64,000 bases of DNA, taken from positions 2,292,001 to 2,356,000 of the forward strand of contig NC_088318.1 of assembly GCF_910592395.1 (NCBI RefSeq), written 5' to 3'. The notes under the pieces are model-generated. The model ran no database searches. It worked only from the letters and a program-made list of their open reading frames with translations, and had not been told where the DNA came from. Every line of letters starts with the position of its first letter. Position 1 is the first letter of the stretch. Origin of the DNA: Lineus longissimus (Eukaryota; Nemertea; Pilidiophora; Heteronemertea; Lineidae). The translations under genes and the position numbers were made by a program. Of the stretch, positions 1 through 13,131 are shown piece after piece.

Positions 1-1859
1 CACTTGGCCACCTTGTGTAAGCATTTCGATTATTTGCAGTTACATGTAGAGTTTTTTCGTTTTGGAATGTTTTCCTCCAAATCCGTGATCATCAGGTCTG
101 ACCTTGCTCTTTGGACCCCACTGACACTTCGGTCCAAAATCTATGGACCTTTGACCCTTATTCTGTGCCCCCTTCCTCCACAGGTGTGTCATTCTCATTA
201 GGCTTCCTGGTCATCAATCTATTCCCTCTCGGCAACAGTTTCCCCTGGAAGGCTCGGCTCTGGACCATTCAGGTCGAAAATCGACCCAGCGGTCTTCATC
301 GGTGCATAAAAACTGATAATTCCATTGTTTCATTGTTGCTGAAAACAAAGTTAATGACAAGCCTGGAGCGGTTTCCCCACTGTTGATGAGTTCGGGACAA
401 TAGGTGGCAGCGCTCGGTGTGGTTTACATGAAAAAGATGGGAACTGATGAGCGTCGAATGATTGAAGATATTCAAAAAGTTTAATGGAAAAATATGGTAC
501 GGTGCGGAGAAAATTCGACCATTCAACTAAGGTGACAAGGAATTGTTTCTCGGACATGCCTGGACTTAATTAAATGTTTTACATGACAAAGGAATTCCCA
601 TGTCCTCGTAGCTCAACATGAGTAAAGCTATTTGGTCAACGTCCAGGTTTCAAAAACAGATTTTTCACCACTTGCCCCTAATGATGGCTTCTTTGGATGG
701 CCGGAGGGTTTGATGAGGTGAAGCTAATTAATCAAAAGGTGATCCCAAATTGTCCGGAACTTTTGTGCCAGGCCAGGTGAGCGGACAGTTTGTCTCTGCC
801 TGTCCAGAGATGGATAAGGAAAAAATTAAATGTCTTAACGGTTGCCCGAGGCTTGGTAGATACCTGGTATTAGGATCAAGGACCAAATAGGAAATATGCC
901 CCCTCCCTCCCGCGTCTTCTAAATAGGCCAGATTAATTGATTTCTTAAATTAATTACTGCATTAGGACCAAGGTGGATGAATGGCTTGATTGAGAGTTTG
1001 ATACCTAAATATTTTATGTTCTGTTTTCTTGGACAATGGGGGTAGTGGCTTCAGGGGTATTTGGACATTGGATAGGGACCCTTTTGGATCACTTCCCAAG
1101 CAACTCCTGCTGTTGAAGTTAAATTGAGGTGACCCTTGGACCAACACGGAAGTGATAAAAAACCAAACATCGTTAACCCTCAAAAGTTTGTCAAAGAACT
1201 TGATCTGATTGTCAGAATTGAACAGTTCATGGTTAAAAAGTGGACTTGCGCTCGGGCAAATTTGGTCTTCTACATTTCTGTCTTAGCCAAAAGTAGCAAT
1301 TGACTCTCTGACCTATTCCAATTACGTGAAATTTTGCATAATATGTCTCACTTTTGGACCGCTTGATTGCACAAAGTCAAACCACATCTGTCTGTCTGCG
1401 TTGAAATTTCCTTTACTAACTTGCTTTGTGATATAAAGGACTAGATAAGGTCTAAATCTCACCAGTCTGGCTGGTTCTTTGATGCATCCATCTCTTTAAG
1501 GTAGCAGATTTTGTCTAAATCTCGCGTCCGGCCCTCAGAAACCATCCACCACTTCCCGTATAAATCACTCATATAGAAGTGCGACATGTCTGATCCCCAC
1601 GTTTATCTAATTAACCACCTTTGATTGCCACAACTCTCTGTGGTCACTTCCGTAGAGATCCACACGGATATCGTTTAATTAGAGATTAATTGCCAATTAG
1701 AAAGTCGTTAAACATGGACACGAATATGGCACTTTGTTTAACGAGGGACATCTCTCGCTTGGAAACTAAAGATTTGTTGCAAGAAGTTCATTATTTTTTC
1801 TCTTCTGTTGTCCGTGGTTTTATTAACCATTTGGTGCTCAGAGAAGAGTCTTCCTCATT

Positions 1860-1876
1860 GGGGGGGGGGGGGGGGG
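1860..1876 (+). repeat. Poly-G run, 17 bases
   Basis: An uninterrupted run of G on the + strand, the longest homopolymer of its kind in the window. Length is prone to sequencing error. Confidence 0.9.
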
Positions 1877-2769
1877 TTATGATATACGAGTCCCTTGATA
1901 TCATAGCAAATGAGGATGGTTCCACCCAACCTACCCCAGTGGATGCTTGTTTGGGGGATGTATTGATACAATATTTATAACTCAAATTGACTATTAGCCA
2001 TCACATAATCAATTAGAGACACCGAATTTGACTGAAAATTCCTTATTGGGGAGCTGTAGAAGAATGAACACATGTTCCTTGTGTTTCCTTAGGCTGAATT
2101 TGAACATAATGACTATGCTTACCTTTGGACACATTTGGTGTGAAAAGTGTCACAAGCCCTAACAATTTGTTTCCTCGTGAAATCAAAGGACTATATCTGA
2201 CACGGGTGACCGATAGCCGCTAGGTGACTGCTATTTACGCTAACTGCCCCATGATGTAACCGCATAACTCAACATCTCGGCATAATACGCTTTATTATGT
2301 TATAACAGTTTACGTAATTTACATTTCGTTGAATTGTCACCGTAGCCCAACCCCTCGGGTGAGAGACAGACTCCTACAGCGAAGAATCGCGTACAATAGG
2401 AGTCGCCACAATAGAGGATGAGACAGGACTAACGCCTTGAATAAACTCACAACATGACACGGCTGGGTTCAAACCTGTGAAAATCTGACCATTCGTTGGC
2501 TGGACACCATGACAGGTGAATGTGAGAGAAGTGAACATGAGTTACATAATATCCTGGTTGGAGCAAGAAAAGTTAGACAAAGTCTTACGCTGACTGTGGG
2601 GATGGAACCAGGGAACAAATGATTGCTAATCGGAGACCTGAGTCACTACATTACTGAGGCTCTAAGGTCACTCTAAAAGGATGGCTCTTTGCCTATGATA
2701 CAGCAATGTACAAGGTTCATTTGGTAATGTACCTTCAAATATTACGTTTCTTTCCATCACAAGCACTGA

Positions 2770-2802
2770 TTGATGGGGCATCCGTATTGGATGTCCCATC
2801 AA
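2770..2802. other. Inverted repeat, 14-bp arms with 5-base loop
   Basis: TTGATGGGGCATCC and GGATGTCCCATCAA flank GTATT. The only mismatch is a G opposite T, which would pair as G-U if transcribed in this sense. A 20-bp direct repeat (AATGATCTAATACTGATCAT-like) follows immediately. Confidence 0.75.
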
Positions 2803-5800
2803 AATGATCTAATACTGATCATAATGACCTAATACTTGTCTGAAAAGTTTATTTCGGGAGAATGCGTGGGGAGGACAATTGGGGATATTAAAGGAGCAGA
2901 CCTGTTATTAGGATGATATAATATGTCACCTCCACAAAGCAATCGGATGGAATCTAAAAGACTTTAATTTAGTTTTTTTCTTTGGTCAGTGCCGTGTGAC
3001 TAATGACAACTTAAGGAAAGGTAATCTAGTTATTTGAAGAATGATTGGGGGCGCAACGAAAGCTGTTTCAATATTGAATGTGGAGATCATGCTGAGTTTG
3101 GGAATTCACTTTCTGCAAGAAATCTCGCTGCTGTGTGTCGCCCTCTATATATGAGGGCCCATCACAGTCTGAATAAATGGTGCTGGACCATAATCACTTG
3201 GAACAGGTGCCTACTAGTTGACTTTCATCAACCTCTTTTATACTCGTAGAAAATGACATTAAATTAGTGCATTTCCCTTTTGCCACATCGTCTTGTAGTA
3301 CCAGAGAAATACATGATAAAGGCAATCACATGAAAGTAGAAAGTGGTCATATCCGCATAGTTTGATGGTCGCTACAAACTTGTTGTGACCATTGTCCAGT
3401 TGAAAGATACCAGGATGCAATCAATCAATTAATCAAGCGAGAATGCTAAATAATCTGGTCCCGTTGTCATCCAAAGTTGCCACCTCGGACAAAAAAGTGG
3501 TAAAAAGTGACCCAATAGTTTTCTTGTCTGACCAAGGGACAATGGGTGCAGACAGCAGTGTGTTCCTTGAACCATCTAGGAAATACTGGCCTAGAGTTTT
3601 ATTGCCCTTTCATTGCTTTGACACCAGAATCTTTAAAGATGTGTCTTGTTTCACACCTGTAGGTTGGAAAGTCCTTGGACAGGCTATCGGTGTAAGTCAA
3701 GCTGTCACTAAAATATGATACAGAGTTCTTGCCTTGAAGATTTTAACTTTGCCCTAACATTTGATAGCTTGTCAGAACAGCAAATTTTCTCTGGCAGATT
3801 CCAAGAAGACCAGTTGACCATTTCCCCATAAATTCAACTTTGAATTATAGTTAATCGTATTGATATTACAATCCACAAGTTCAAGCTTCAAATCCAGGTT
3901 AATATCAAAATCCATGCCAATACTAGTTGAGATGTAGTTGCTACGACCTACAGGCCATGTTGTCGGAAGTCTTGCCGTATAGCCTCGATACATAACAATA
4001 AGATTGTAATCCCTCGATTGACCAGAGCAAGAATTTGACCAGAGGCGAGAAAGTTGTCAAAGAAATCTAACAGAACCCTGGACGATTCTGTTTACAACAC
4101 TTGAAATTGACTGCATTTGCTTGAATGATTTCAATATTTTCATTCTAAGAAAGGTCGGGTCTGTGGCCTGCTCTTGAGGGCATGTCCAGCTTCCTAATGG
4201 GCAGGCAGTCCAGCTTTTATTTAGGTGATCATAAGAATGCTTTTCACGTCAGTGTTTAGATACTTGTTGCAAGAAACAATGAGGACTTCGAGAATATAAG
4301 GATATTTTTGTGTCACTGTCTTCAGTCCTGGCATTGCCACCCGTCCCTGGGACCTCTCCTAACCATGGTTTCCTGTTGACCTTAATCTTTCAAGCCATTC
4401 TTGTAGTTGAGGACACATTTTCATAGTGTCCACTAACAAAAATATTATAAGAGTATTCTGTTCCGTCTAAAACTTCAAAACAGTTGAGTTGAAAGTAATT
4501 TCAGGATACTCATTTAGATTATGTCATGTACTTGAGATAACAGTTGTATTGACAGAAGAATTCAATGCTTGGTTGCTGTTCTTGTAAAGAAATATCAGAT
4601 GTTTATAGCACGGACATGGCGACAAAACTTGTTTTTCAGGACGACTGGGTCATTTTTTCCGACAGCTTCCTCTTCTTGGAGACACAATCGAGGCCTGGTC
4701 CCAACGAGATTTCAACCGTGACAGGTGGCGACTATTGTCCATGTTGTCTTTTCAACTTTTGTAAATTTCCTCCCGACAATAGGGCATATGGTGTACGGGG
4801 GCTTCGGGATGAGATCGTAGAGTGCACGTCACGGCGGACACAGAATGGGCAGATAGTTGGAGGACGATTCGTACAAACATGTTGACGACAATGAATTATT
4901 TTCTTTCATGTCGAATTGTGATCACTTGAAAAAGTATGATGTTACCTGTGGTGTGCCGCAGCCTGAGATGCTGCGTTATTGTCCGCGAAACCTGTTGTGG
5001 AAATCATGATCATACGAATCCGGATCATTTACATTGTCGTAAATACTCCTGGGAGAATTCTTAAGAATGTGAAAGGATAAGGATTGATATATCATAGTAT
5101 TGAGGAGGAAGGTGCACAGAGCTACCACCAGGGTGCCTTCTGAAAATATAGACATTTTCAGTGAAGGTATGTGAAATGTTTCCGCCCTCAGTTGCAGCCA
5201 CAAAGAGCAGGTAGCATGATGATGAATGGCAAGTCCACTTCTTCCTCTTCCCGGCATCGTGCACTATTCAGCCTGGGACAATGACGAACCTGGGGGACAC
5301 GATGCGGGGACAATGCAGAACAGGGTGAGGATGACATAAAAATATCAGCGCATGCATTGTAGCTGAGGTGTATTGATTGATTTTATCTTCCCTTTCTGTC
5401 AATTTTGGGCAGTCCTGCGCTTTGGTGGGGAAGAAAACCTGTTGAATCTTTGATTATCTTCAGGCCATTCTCTAAGGGATTTCAAACAGTTCTGTGTTGG
5501 AAAAACATTTGCATTTTCACACACTGATAAGCAGGCCGTGCAGATATCACCCAAATTTATCACTTAAACGACTCTTAGGTGTTCAGGTTAACTGTCACCT
5601 TAGGAAAGACACTTTACCTGCTCCAGACAAGTACAGGGGAAATCAAATGGCATGGTCATTTCTGTAGAAATCATATTCCCACGCCTGCTAATGGTCATCA
5701 GATTCATCTTACTCAAAGCAAACCATAAAATTATGTCAAGAAAAAACAACTTTTATAAAGATGAGAAGTCCGAACATGGGAAAAGAAAATATGCACTGTG

Positions 5801-7409
5801 TCTTTTCAAATAAGGAATCTAAATGAGGAACCATTTCACAGTTTTGCTTGAACTTTGAGTAATTTGATTCTGCCATAGTGAACAAGAAAGCATCCTTTCT
5901 GTGTAACATGACGCCTTTCTCTAAATCCTGTCCCCGGCCCTCCTCCCTTTGATTTATAAGGCTTCCAAAAAGTGCCGTTATGCAACACTATTGTTAAGCA
6001 CCTGCAATTTCTGAATTCTTTTCCTTGGTCGTGTTACCTCTCCTTCCGATCGCCCAAGGCAACCATTGTGTTTGGTTAAAAAAAGCTGCGGCGATTGCAG
6101 GTTACTCAAGATGTTATCGCGATGCAACTTTTTCCCATCCACCTGTTTGGGCGATTGAAAAAGAAATCTCTGTTCTTTCAAACAAAATGATAATGTTGCA
6201 TTTCGATTGGTCGGTTGTCTTGTCTCATTCAGGAGAAATTGAGTAATAGGAATTTGACATTATGTAAGATCAACCTCCACGTAAGCTAAAAACGTCCCAA
6301 GGAGTTTCGAGGTGAATGGCGTAACGAAACTTTGACACAATCTGACAATGCTGTTGCAACAATTAAGGCGGCCGATAAAATGAGATGAGGCGAACCATTG
6401 AATTTACCCCGACGCAATCAGCAGGTCATTTCCCGCAGAATGCCGATACCTTGTGCGCTAATCATAGCCGCATTTTCACGAGAATGTCGCAATTGAGATA
6501 CCATTCGTTCGGACGACCGTTTATCACTTTGCCGTCTTTTGAATTTGACGTTTACGGCAGGCGGCAAGAATTTGGGTTGACATCTCGGCCATTTTGTGAT
6601 GACGACTGCGCAAACATGGCTGCACGTCTTTATTACATCATCAACTCATTTTATGCCCGAAATTTTATTAATCTGCAATTTTCATAATGAGGAAAACGTG
6701 CCCAGTCATACGGTGCCCATCTTGGCCGATCTCGCCGTAAATTCCCGACCTATTTCTGATTTTGTTGTTTACTGATAGGATGAACAGAGTTACATCCACA
6801 GGTTGTTAAAATTCTTGCCTTTTATGGGATAGTCTGCCTGGCGCCACTGATTTAGTTTCTTTTCCGCTGAAGAGTCTTTGATGAATCCCAAAATAAATAT
6901 CCTCCAAAAATACTGCAAATTTTTAACTTCAGTGGTAATGGAGTCAGTTCCTTGACTTTACTGTGCAGTAGTGGAGGGAGCCACCCCTAAGAACCCCAAA
7001 TTCCCCAAGGACGCAACAACCTGTCTGCCTGTACTTTCACCATATTCCAAATTAAAAATATTTCATCCCGCCCAGAGACAATGATATTTTCAGACCTGTC
7101 TGTTTAATTGTTAGAGAGTGTTGTAGCATTGACATATAATGGTCCCGACAAGAGCTATCAAACACTTCCCGATAGCTGCTTGATTACGCATGGGTAGGGG
7201 ATCTGATTGAAGAAACACTAGATACCTCCTTGAGCAGCTATTTAGGGAGGCATCTCACACGCCTGACTGGGCAGTGATGAAGGAATGTGACAGAACAAGT
7301 GAAAGTGAGAGAGGTCTATCTTAATTTAGAATCTTTGATACTTTGACAGGTTGGACACTTGATTTTGGGACTTCTCAAGATTGAAAGTATGGACGTTTGT
7401 GTTAGTGCT

Positions 7410-7445
7410 GGGCTCAATATCAGGAGGTCATGGGTTTGACTTCAA
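7410..7445 (+). repeat. Possible decayed SINE head
   Basis: GCTGGGCTCAATATCAGGAG followed by GTCATGGGTTTGACTTC resembles a tRNA D-arm and B box at roughly the right spacing. Several conserved positions are lost, so the call is tentative. Confidence 0.25.
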
Positions 7446-10083
7446 GAAGTTTCATCGCTCACCTATCCCACAATACTTTGTCTCAAGTGTCGCATGCAGT
7501 GCAAAAGAGTGGTACCTTGTACACTGTGCCTGTACTAGGTCAAGTGAAATACCCCATCCAAATGGACAAGAGCTTGGGACAGACTGCTTTCCCTGGCTAA
7601 GGCCAGAGTCACAAGCCAATAAACCCAACAGCGCCAGCATGCAAAACCACTGACAAGTCCTGATGGTGTATTACACATTGGAGATTCCTCCAGGCAAGAG
7701 CCAATGCAGAAGAATAGTGAAAGATGCTGTACCCTCGTAATACTCTTTGGCAAGGAAACCTCCTCAACCTGTTGCTCAGGGATTTCCAAGCCAAAGACCA
7801 TCATTCGGGTGTTGTCTGATACCTCCGAAATCCCACTCGTGTGGTTTTGTGTATAGAGCAACCACAAACCAGAGAATCAGCTTCCCAGATGGCTGAGAAT
7901 CAGCAAATATGGGGAGGCCTGCCTGATCGCACATTCTTTTCAGCAAGTTGGGAGACTGATTCCCCTGGGTGGAGCTTGTTTGTTGAAGACTTTGCTGTCT
8001 TCTCACTGGAAGTATCTTCTATATTTGCGTTTGGAATTTTGCCACTGACACACCCTCCCTCATAGGGGTATCTATTTTCTGCCTTGGTTACCCAGATTTC
8101 AGAGGAAGTTGTTGAAATAGCTCCCCACCTGAAATGGATAGTGCGTGAAGAGGCACTCTCGTCATGATTACGCAAACTCTAATCAACCATGCTGCTCCCG
8201 AAAAGATGCTGTACACTTTTCTCACCTTCTCAGCTGAAGAGCTGGGTAAGGATTCGCTGCGTTGCAATTTGAAAATAGATCGTATTGAAACTTGGCAATT
8301 GTGAAACGCAGCGTGAGGTAGTGTTACGCAAGGTGCAACACAAACGTGTCTAAAAGGACACTGTTGGTCATTGTTACACAAGACTAATAGCCCCTTCAGT
8401 CGGCGGCGGTTACTTCTCATTATTCTGGCGGGGATTTCGAATATGGTGCAGAGAATCGCAGCAAGGTGGGAATGCTCATGTCAGTTCTCACGTTACTGTT
8501 CTTGGCCAACTCCTTTAACCCATTTTGGACAATATTTCGGCTGAATTTGGAAGTCCAAGTTTGGGTGTCTTGAAATCCTCCATTCTAATCATACAAGCTT
8601 TGATCATAGGCCTAACTGTAAGATCGTTTTCTGGCAACTATCGTGTGATGACCTCGAGCTGGTCTGCTATTCTATTTTACATTCTTTCTCTCTCAGTAAG
8701 GAACGAAAATGATTTTGGGAGAGTGTTGAATTGTAACTCCTTGCTACATCAAGCAAATGGAATTGGTCAGGCAGTCCCTGTTTGTTCTTCAAAAACTGTA
8801 TCTAAATCTTGATTGAAAAGACCACTGGGATTCAGAAAACAGGTGTTAATAGAAATGTCACCACACCTGAATCTTAATGGAATCAAAATGTTTAATGAGA
8901 AAACAAGGTAGGGATGATCAGGTGGACTTTCTTAATCAGGGACAAAAATAGGCCGATTTTTGTTAAACTTGATTACAGTTTAGATTCAATCCCACCTTAG
9001 TTCGCTTAAATAATTAACATGTTTGATGCTGTAAATTGTATGCAGATATACAGGTGATTCTACCAATTAGGGGTGAAATTGAATTTACTCAAATTTGTCA
9101 GATTCCTGGTGGTCCAGTCAGAGTCCAGTAAGTGGACACTTCTGGTCAAGAAATCTTAGCCTAGCTTGGACAGGTCACAGGAATGGTTACCTAATTCTCT
9201 GCCACATCAGAATCTGGTTCTATTAATACTCGAGTGTCTGATATCAAAGTTAGGTGTCCACCTGTCAGTGTTTCAACACTAAGGAAGGCTCAGTGTCCAA
9301 CAGATTTTAAATTTAAGGCCAGGCATTTGCAATGAAGTGTTTCTCATGGCATTGCATTGTTATCTTGACTGACACATTAAGTGCTACGCTGACTGGGCAA
9401 TAATTTCGATTAGCTAACCAATGCTGCCAGAAGAAGTCACTCCTTCAATCGAATGAAGGGTCTGACATCAGCGATTAAGCCGTTCTGAGAGCACGTTGTT
9501 GCTATATGACAGAGTTTCTTCTTCTTCTACATTCGGAATTTTTGAGGTGCATGCTAGAAAGTCAGTCCTCTTTCGGGAACAAAGTTGACTGTCCCCATCC
9601 CAACAGGTAGGTACTCCAGTGATCTCTCCAAGCCTTGGGTCAAGATCCAGAAACACAGAATTTAAGACTTCCATCCCAAAGGAAAGGCTGATGTCATGGT
9701 GTCACACCTACCCACCAATAGCCATTTAGGATTCCTTACATCATCAGACCCCTCAGGTCCATGATGCTAAATATTCAACCTGTTCCGACACAAAAGGGAA
9801 TTACAGTCTGGAATCCTGCTGATAGCATTGTATCTGATGTTGCAATTTAGAAATGCTAAATATCTCCTTACACGGTTGTTAGATTCCAAATAGAAGGAAA
9901 CAAAAGCTGCGGTTTATTTTGACAGGTTTGTTGCGAGATGTCATGAGAAAGTCTCAAGGTGTTTCTTGAGATGCGAATGAGATGATTTGGAGACATTGTG
10001 AGGGGTTTATCAAATATTGCTGATAAGTTGCGATGACACATCAGGTGGATTACATATACAGGGTTTTCTCTGGAGGAGGGATT

Positions 10084-10094
10084 GGGGGGGGGGG
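10084..10094 (+). repeat. Poly-G run, 11 bases
   Basis: An uninterrupted G run on the + strand, with no coding context. Confidence 0.9.
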
Positions 10095-13054
10095 TAGTCC
10101 CCATATGAAAGATTCAAGATGAAGGGTTTGAACCTTGTAGAAGGACTATTTGTTCAGAAGAACAGATATCAAACTGGTACAGTTGGAAAAGATGACAGAG
10201 TCTGAAGAAGATGACAAAATTGAGAAAGGATCCTGCAGGTGTCATAGTGATTTGAGATGCAGGTGCCAAAACCATTAGTTGCCTGAACTGGTGGAGGGTG
10301 GGTGTTAAACAGTTTCAATGAGGAAACAAAGTGGGAACGATTCACCTTGTAATTTTAACAATAATCATTTCGTCCTTGAGTTCTGTGTAAAATCATTGAC
10401 ACTCCTAAAAACAGTTTGACACAATTGTACCCGCACTGGTTTGCTACAGTTACGGAGGTATGCTAGCAGGGGGTGCCCTCCCCTGGGGGTCAGTGTAGGG
10501 ACCGGCCAAATAGGACACCCACCCAATAGGAGACCTCAGTTACAAGACAGGTACAAATACATAGTGTATACTGCAATTTTCTCCTTTCATAAGCAAAATA
10601 ACATGTTTAGAAAAGATTATTTTATTCTCTTTGGAGTTTTGAACTGAAATTTGAAGTTTTGTCCTGAAATCAGTGCGCATGAAGCCCTGTTATTAGGATA
10701 GAAGTCTTGAAGCAACTCGGGACCTCCTGGGGTCTGCTATTTTCTGTAATTATAACATCGGCACAAACCATATGGGTCACTGAGTTGGGGGTAGTTGTGA
10801 TTTATAAAAACATCTCAACTTTTTCCGATTCATTGTACAGTACCTCCTCACAGCATCTTGACCTATGATTTTACTGAACGATTTGTAAAAAAAACTGCAG
10901 ATGCCTCAGGTCAGTATTGTTAAAATGATGCGGGTCATTCAAGCCAAAATATGACAATTATTACTGCATTTATCAATGTGTACTGCAACTTGCATTGTGA
11001 TGTTCATTTACAATGCAGTTAGTCTCTCTGAATGCCAGAATTGGTCTTTGAATATCAGACATGTCCTAGACCCTAGTATGAGGTCAGGCTAGACAGGCTA
11101 GATAGCCAGAAGAAAACATTGGTCACTGTTGTATTGAAACAAAAGTTGTCCCGGGGTAGACTTGAGTTGCCCCCGCTATGAACTCTTCAAACCTAATTTT
11201 AAGATTTTTCACCATTATTCTGCATCGATGCAGAAGATAGAAAAAATTCTTTTATTTCATATCCGGATAAAAAACTGTTCATCTATTTAAAGCCATACGT
11301 CACTTTCTCTTTTGCAAAGTGGTCTCGTGGTGAAAACATTGTATGGGTCATTAATAACCAAGAGATGTCTTGCGATTCACCATGGACACAATTATGACAA
11401 ACGATAATATTCCTTCTATTGAAATCACCATCATAATTTGTTAAAAGTTACCTTAGATGACCAACGTTTCCAGGGACCTTTCACAGTTTTGTCCATCTTT
11501 GCTTATTGTTGTCATATATTGCCTATTCTGGGTGCAAAGTAAGACCTTTTTGCTCGTATCATTTTTGTCCAAGAGGAGCCTGCCTCCAGCCCAATCTATC
11601 CTGGGCTGAAACATCACTCACTTGGATCAATATCTCTGTAATGTCTCTTCTATCCAAGGTTGGCAATTTCCTGTACCCCAGACCAAAAGAATAAACAAAA
11701 ATGCCAAGCTCAGCATTTCTCAACATCTCTTCAACAAATCATAGCTTTTAATCTCGTCCATTGTAGACCAATTTTCGGGTCGGCGGTCCCACATGTCTTG
11801 GTAAGGGCCAGTAACTTCCTGTTCCTTTCATAAATACCCCCAATAAAATGTTGAACATTTATTTTCCTTTCCCATCGCGCAAATCCCCTCCCACTAATTT
11901 ATATTTTGGTCCAGGGTCAGAGATTTCCGTCCCGAAATCCTATTCTCTCGATAAATAAGTCTTTATCTGGTTCGTCTCTCGCCGTCCTCCAGAATCTTGT
12001 TCTATCGATTCAACCTTCGATGTCGTAGAGATTGAATTCATTCATGTAAATTTGACATTGTCGTCAGGTCACCATGTCGGGGAACTACGGTCTCTGCAAC
12101 AATTCCTCCCACCGATCTGTTGTGTCCATTTCATGGCCACAATATCGGAAGTTTCCCTTTTCTTTATGAATATTTGACAAGGTCATGAAAGTGTGGACAC
12201 CACATCCCAAGAAATTAGAACGTGGCATCAAATTCGTCTTAGGTGATTGAAAATCTTATTTAGTTTTGTCCCTTTCTCCCTTACAATCTGCATTGTAATG
12301 ATTATCAATGAAGAGGAACCAACATTGGGCATGAAACTCCATCGTGATTGTATAATAAGGTCACAGTATGGTACAATCACATTGCATACCGCCCTTGGGT
12401 CAATCTCCGCAACCTGAATCAAAATCGGCAAATCGGATTAAAGAACAGTAACAGGTAAAATAGTTTGGTGCAAAATCTCCTTCACTCTTGAACTCCTACA
12501 GGATTTACAACTTTCTGTCTCAAACAATTTCTTTTTCATTGTTATAGTTGGGAGTCAAATTCCACACCAGCCTCAGGTCAATCTTGCAGTACCTGACAAC
12601 CGAGCTTTCCACGGTGGATTATCCCCTAAAAGTTCATATTTGCAACTTTTCATTCTCCTGATTTCACCTTTCTGTGTTGCGTTATTGGGTCAGGTTGGGT
12701 CGGGTGTCATATCAGCCGGAGGAAGGTCCACAGGTTCTAGATCAGAGCTCTCAACCGATTTATTGTCAGACAATTCAATCTTTCTTTTCAACTGTTTCTA
12801 AACTTGATTATGAATGGTAATAACTGGTACAAGTCACAATACGATATATGGCACTCCGTCACTAATTCTTTCCATCATTTTATGGACGCTTTCATTGAAT
12901 CTGTCCTTTATTTTTAACAGTTTCAAAACGTCAGATTGTAATATTCAACATGAATCATACCAAGATCTGGTTACAACATTGCTGTATTAGGACTGTGAAG
13001 AGCATAGAATTTTTGTTCCTTGAAAGCCACGCTGGTTTATCTAGAAATACAATT

Positions 13055-13131
13055 CTGGATTCTCCCGGGATTGAACGCGAGCCCTATTGGATGGTAGACA
13101 GCAGTGTTAACCACCAGGCTATGAGGCTCCA
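13055..13131 (-). mobile_element. tRNA-derived SINE or tRNA relic
   Basis: On the minus strand an A box, TAGCCTGGTGGTTAACACTG, is followed by the B box GTTCAATCC at normal spacing. The anticodon-arm region and acceptor do not fold as a clean cloverleaf, so it is not an intact tRNA gene. The D-arm and T-arm resemble a tRNA-Asp or -Glu ancestor. The 3' body of the SINE is not delimited. Confidence 0.6.

Larger units (their letters stand above)
1..13054. other. No gene supported; gene-desert sequence
   Basis: Open frames here are short and carry no recognisable domain. Some start only at TTG. Apart from the poly-G runs, the hairpin at 2770, scattered CAGGTG boxes and a possible SINE head, I see nothing specific. 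Confidence 0.6.

Noticed and set aside
7381-7653. Open frame with a secretion-signal-like beginning
   Set aside because: The start codon is TTG and the frame crosses a possible SINE relic.
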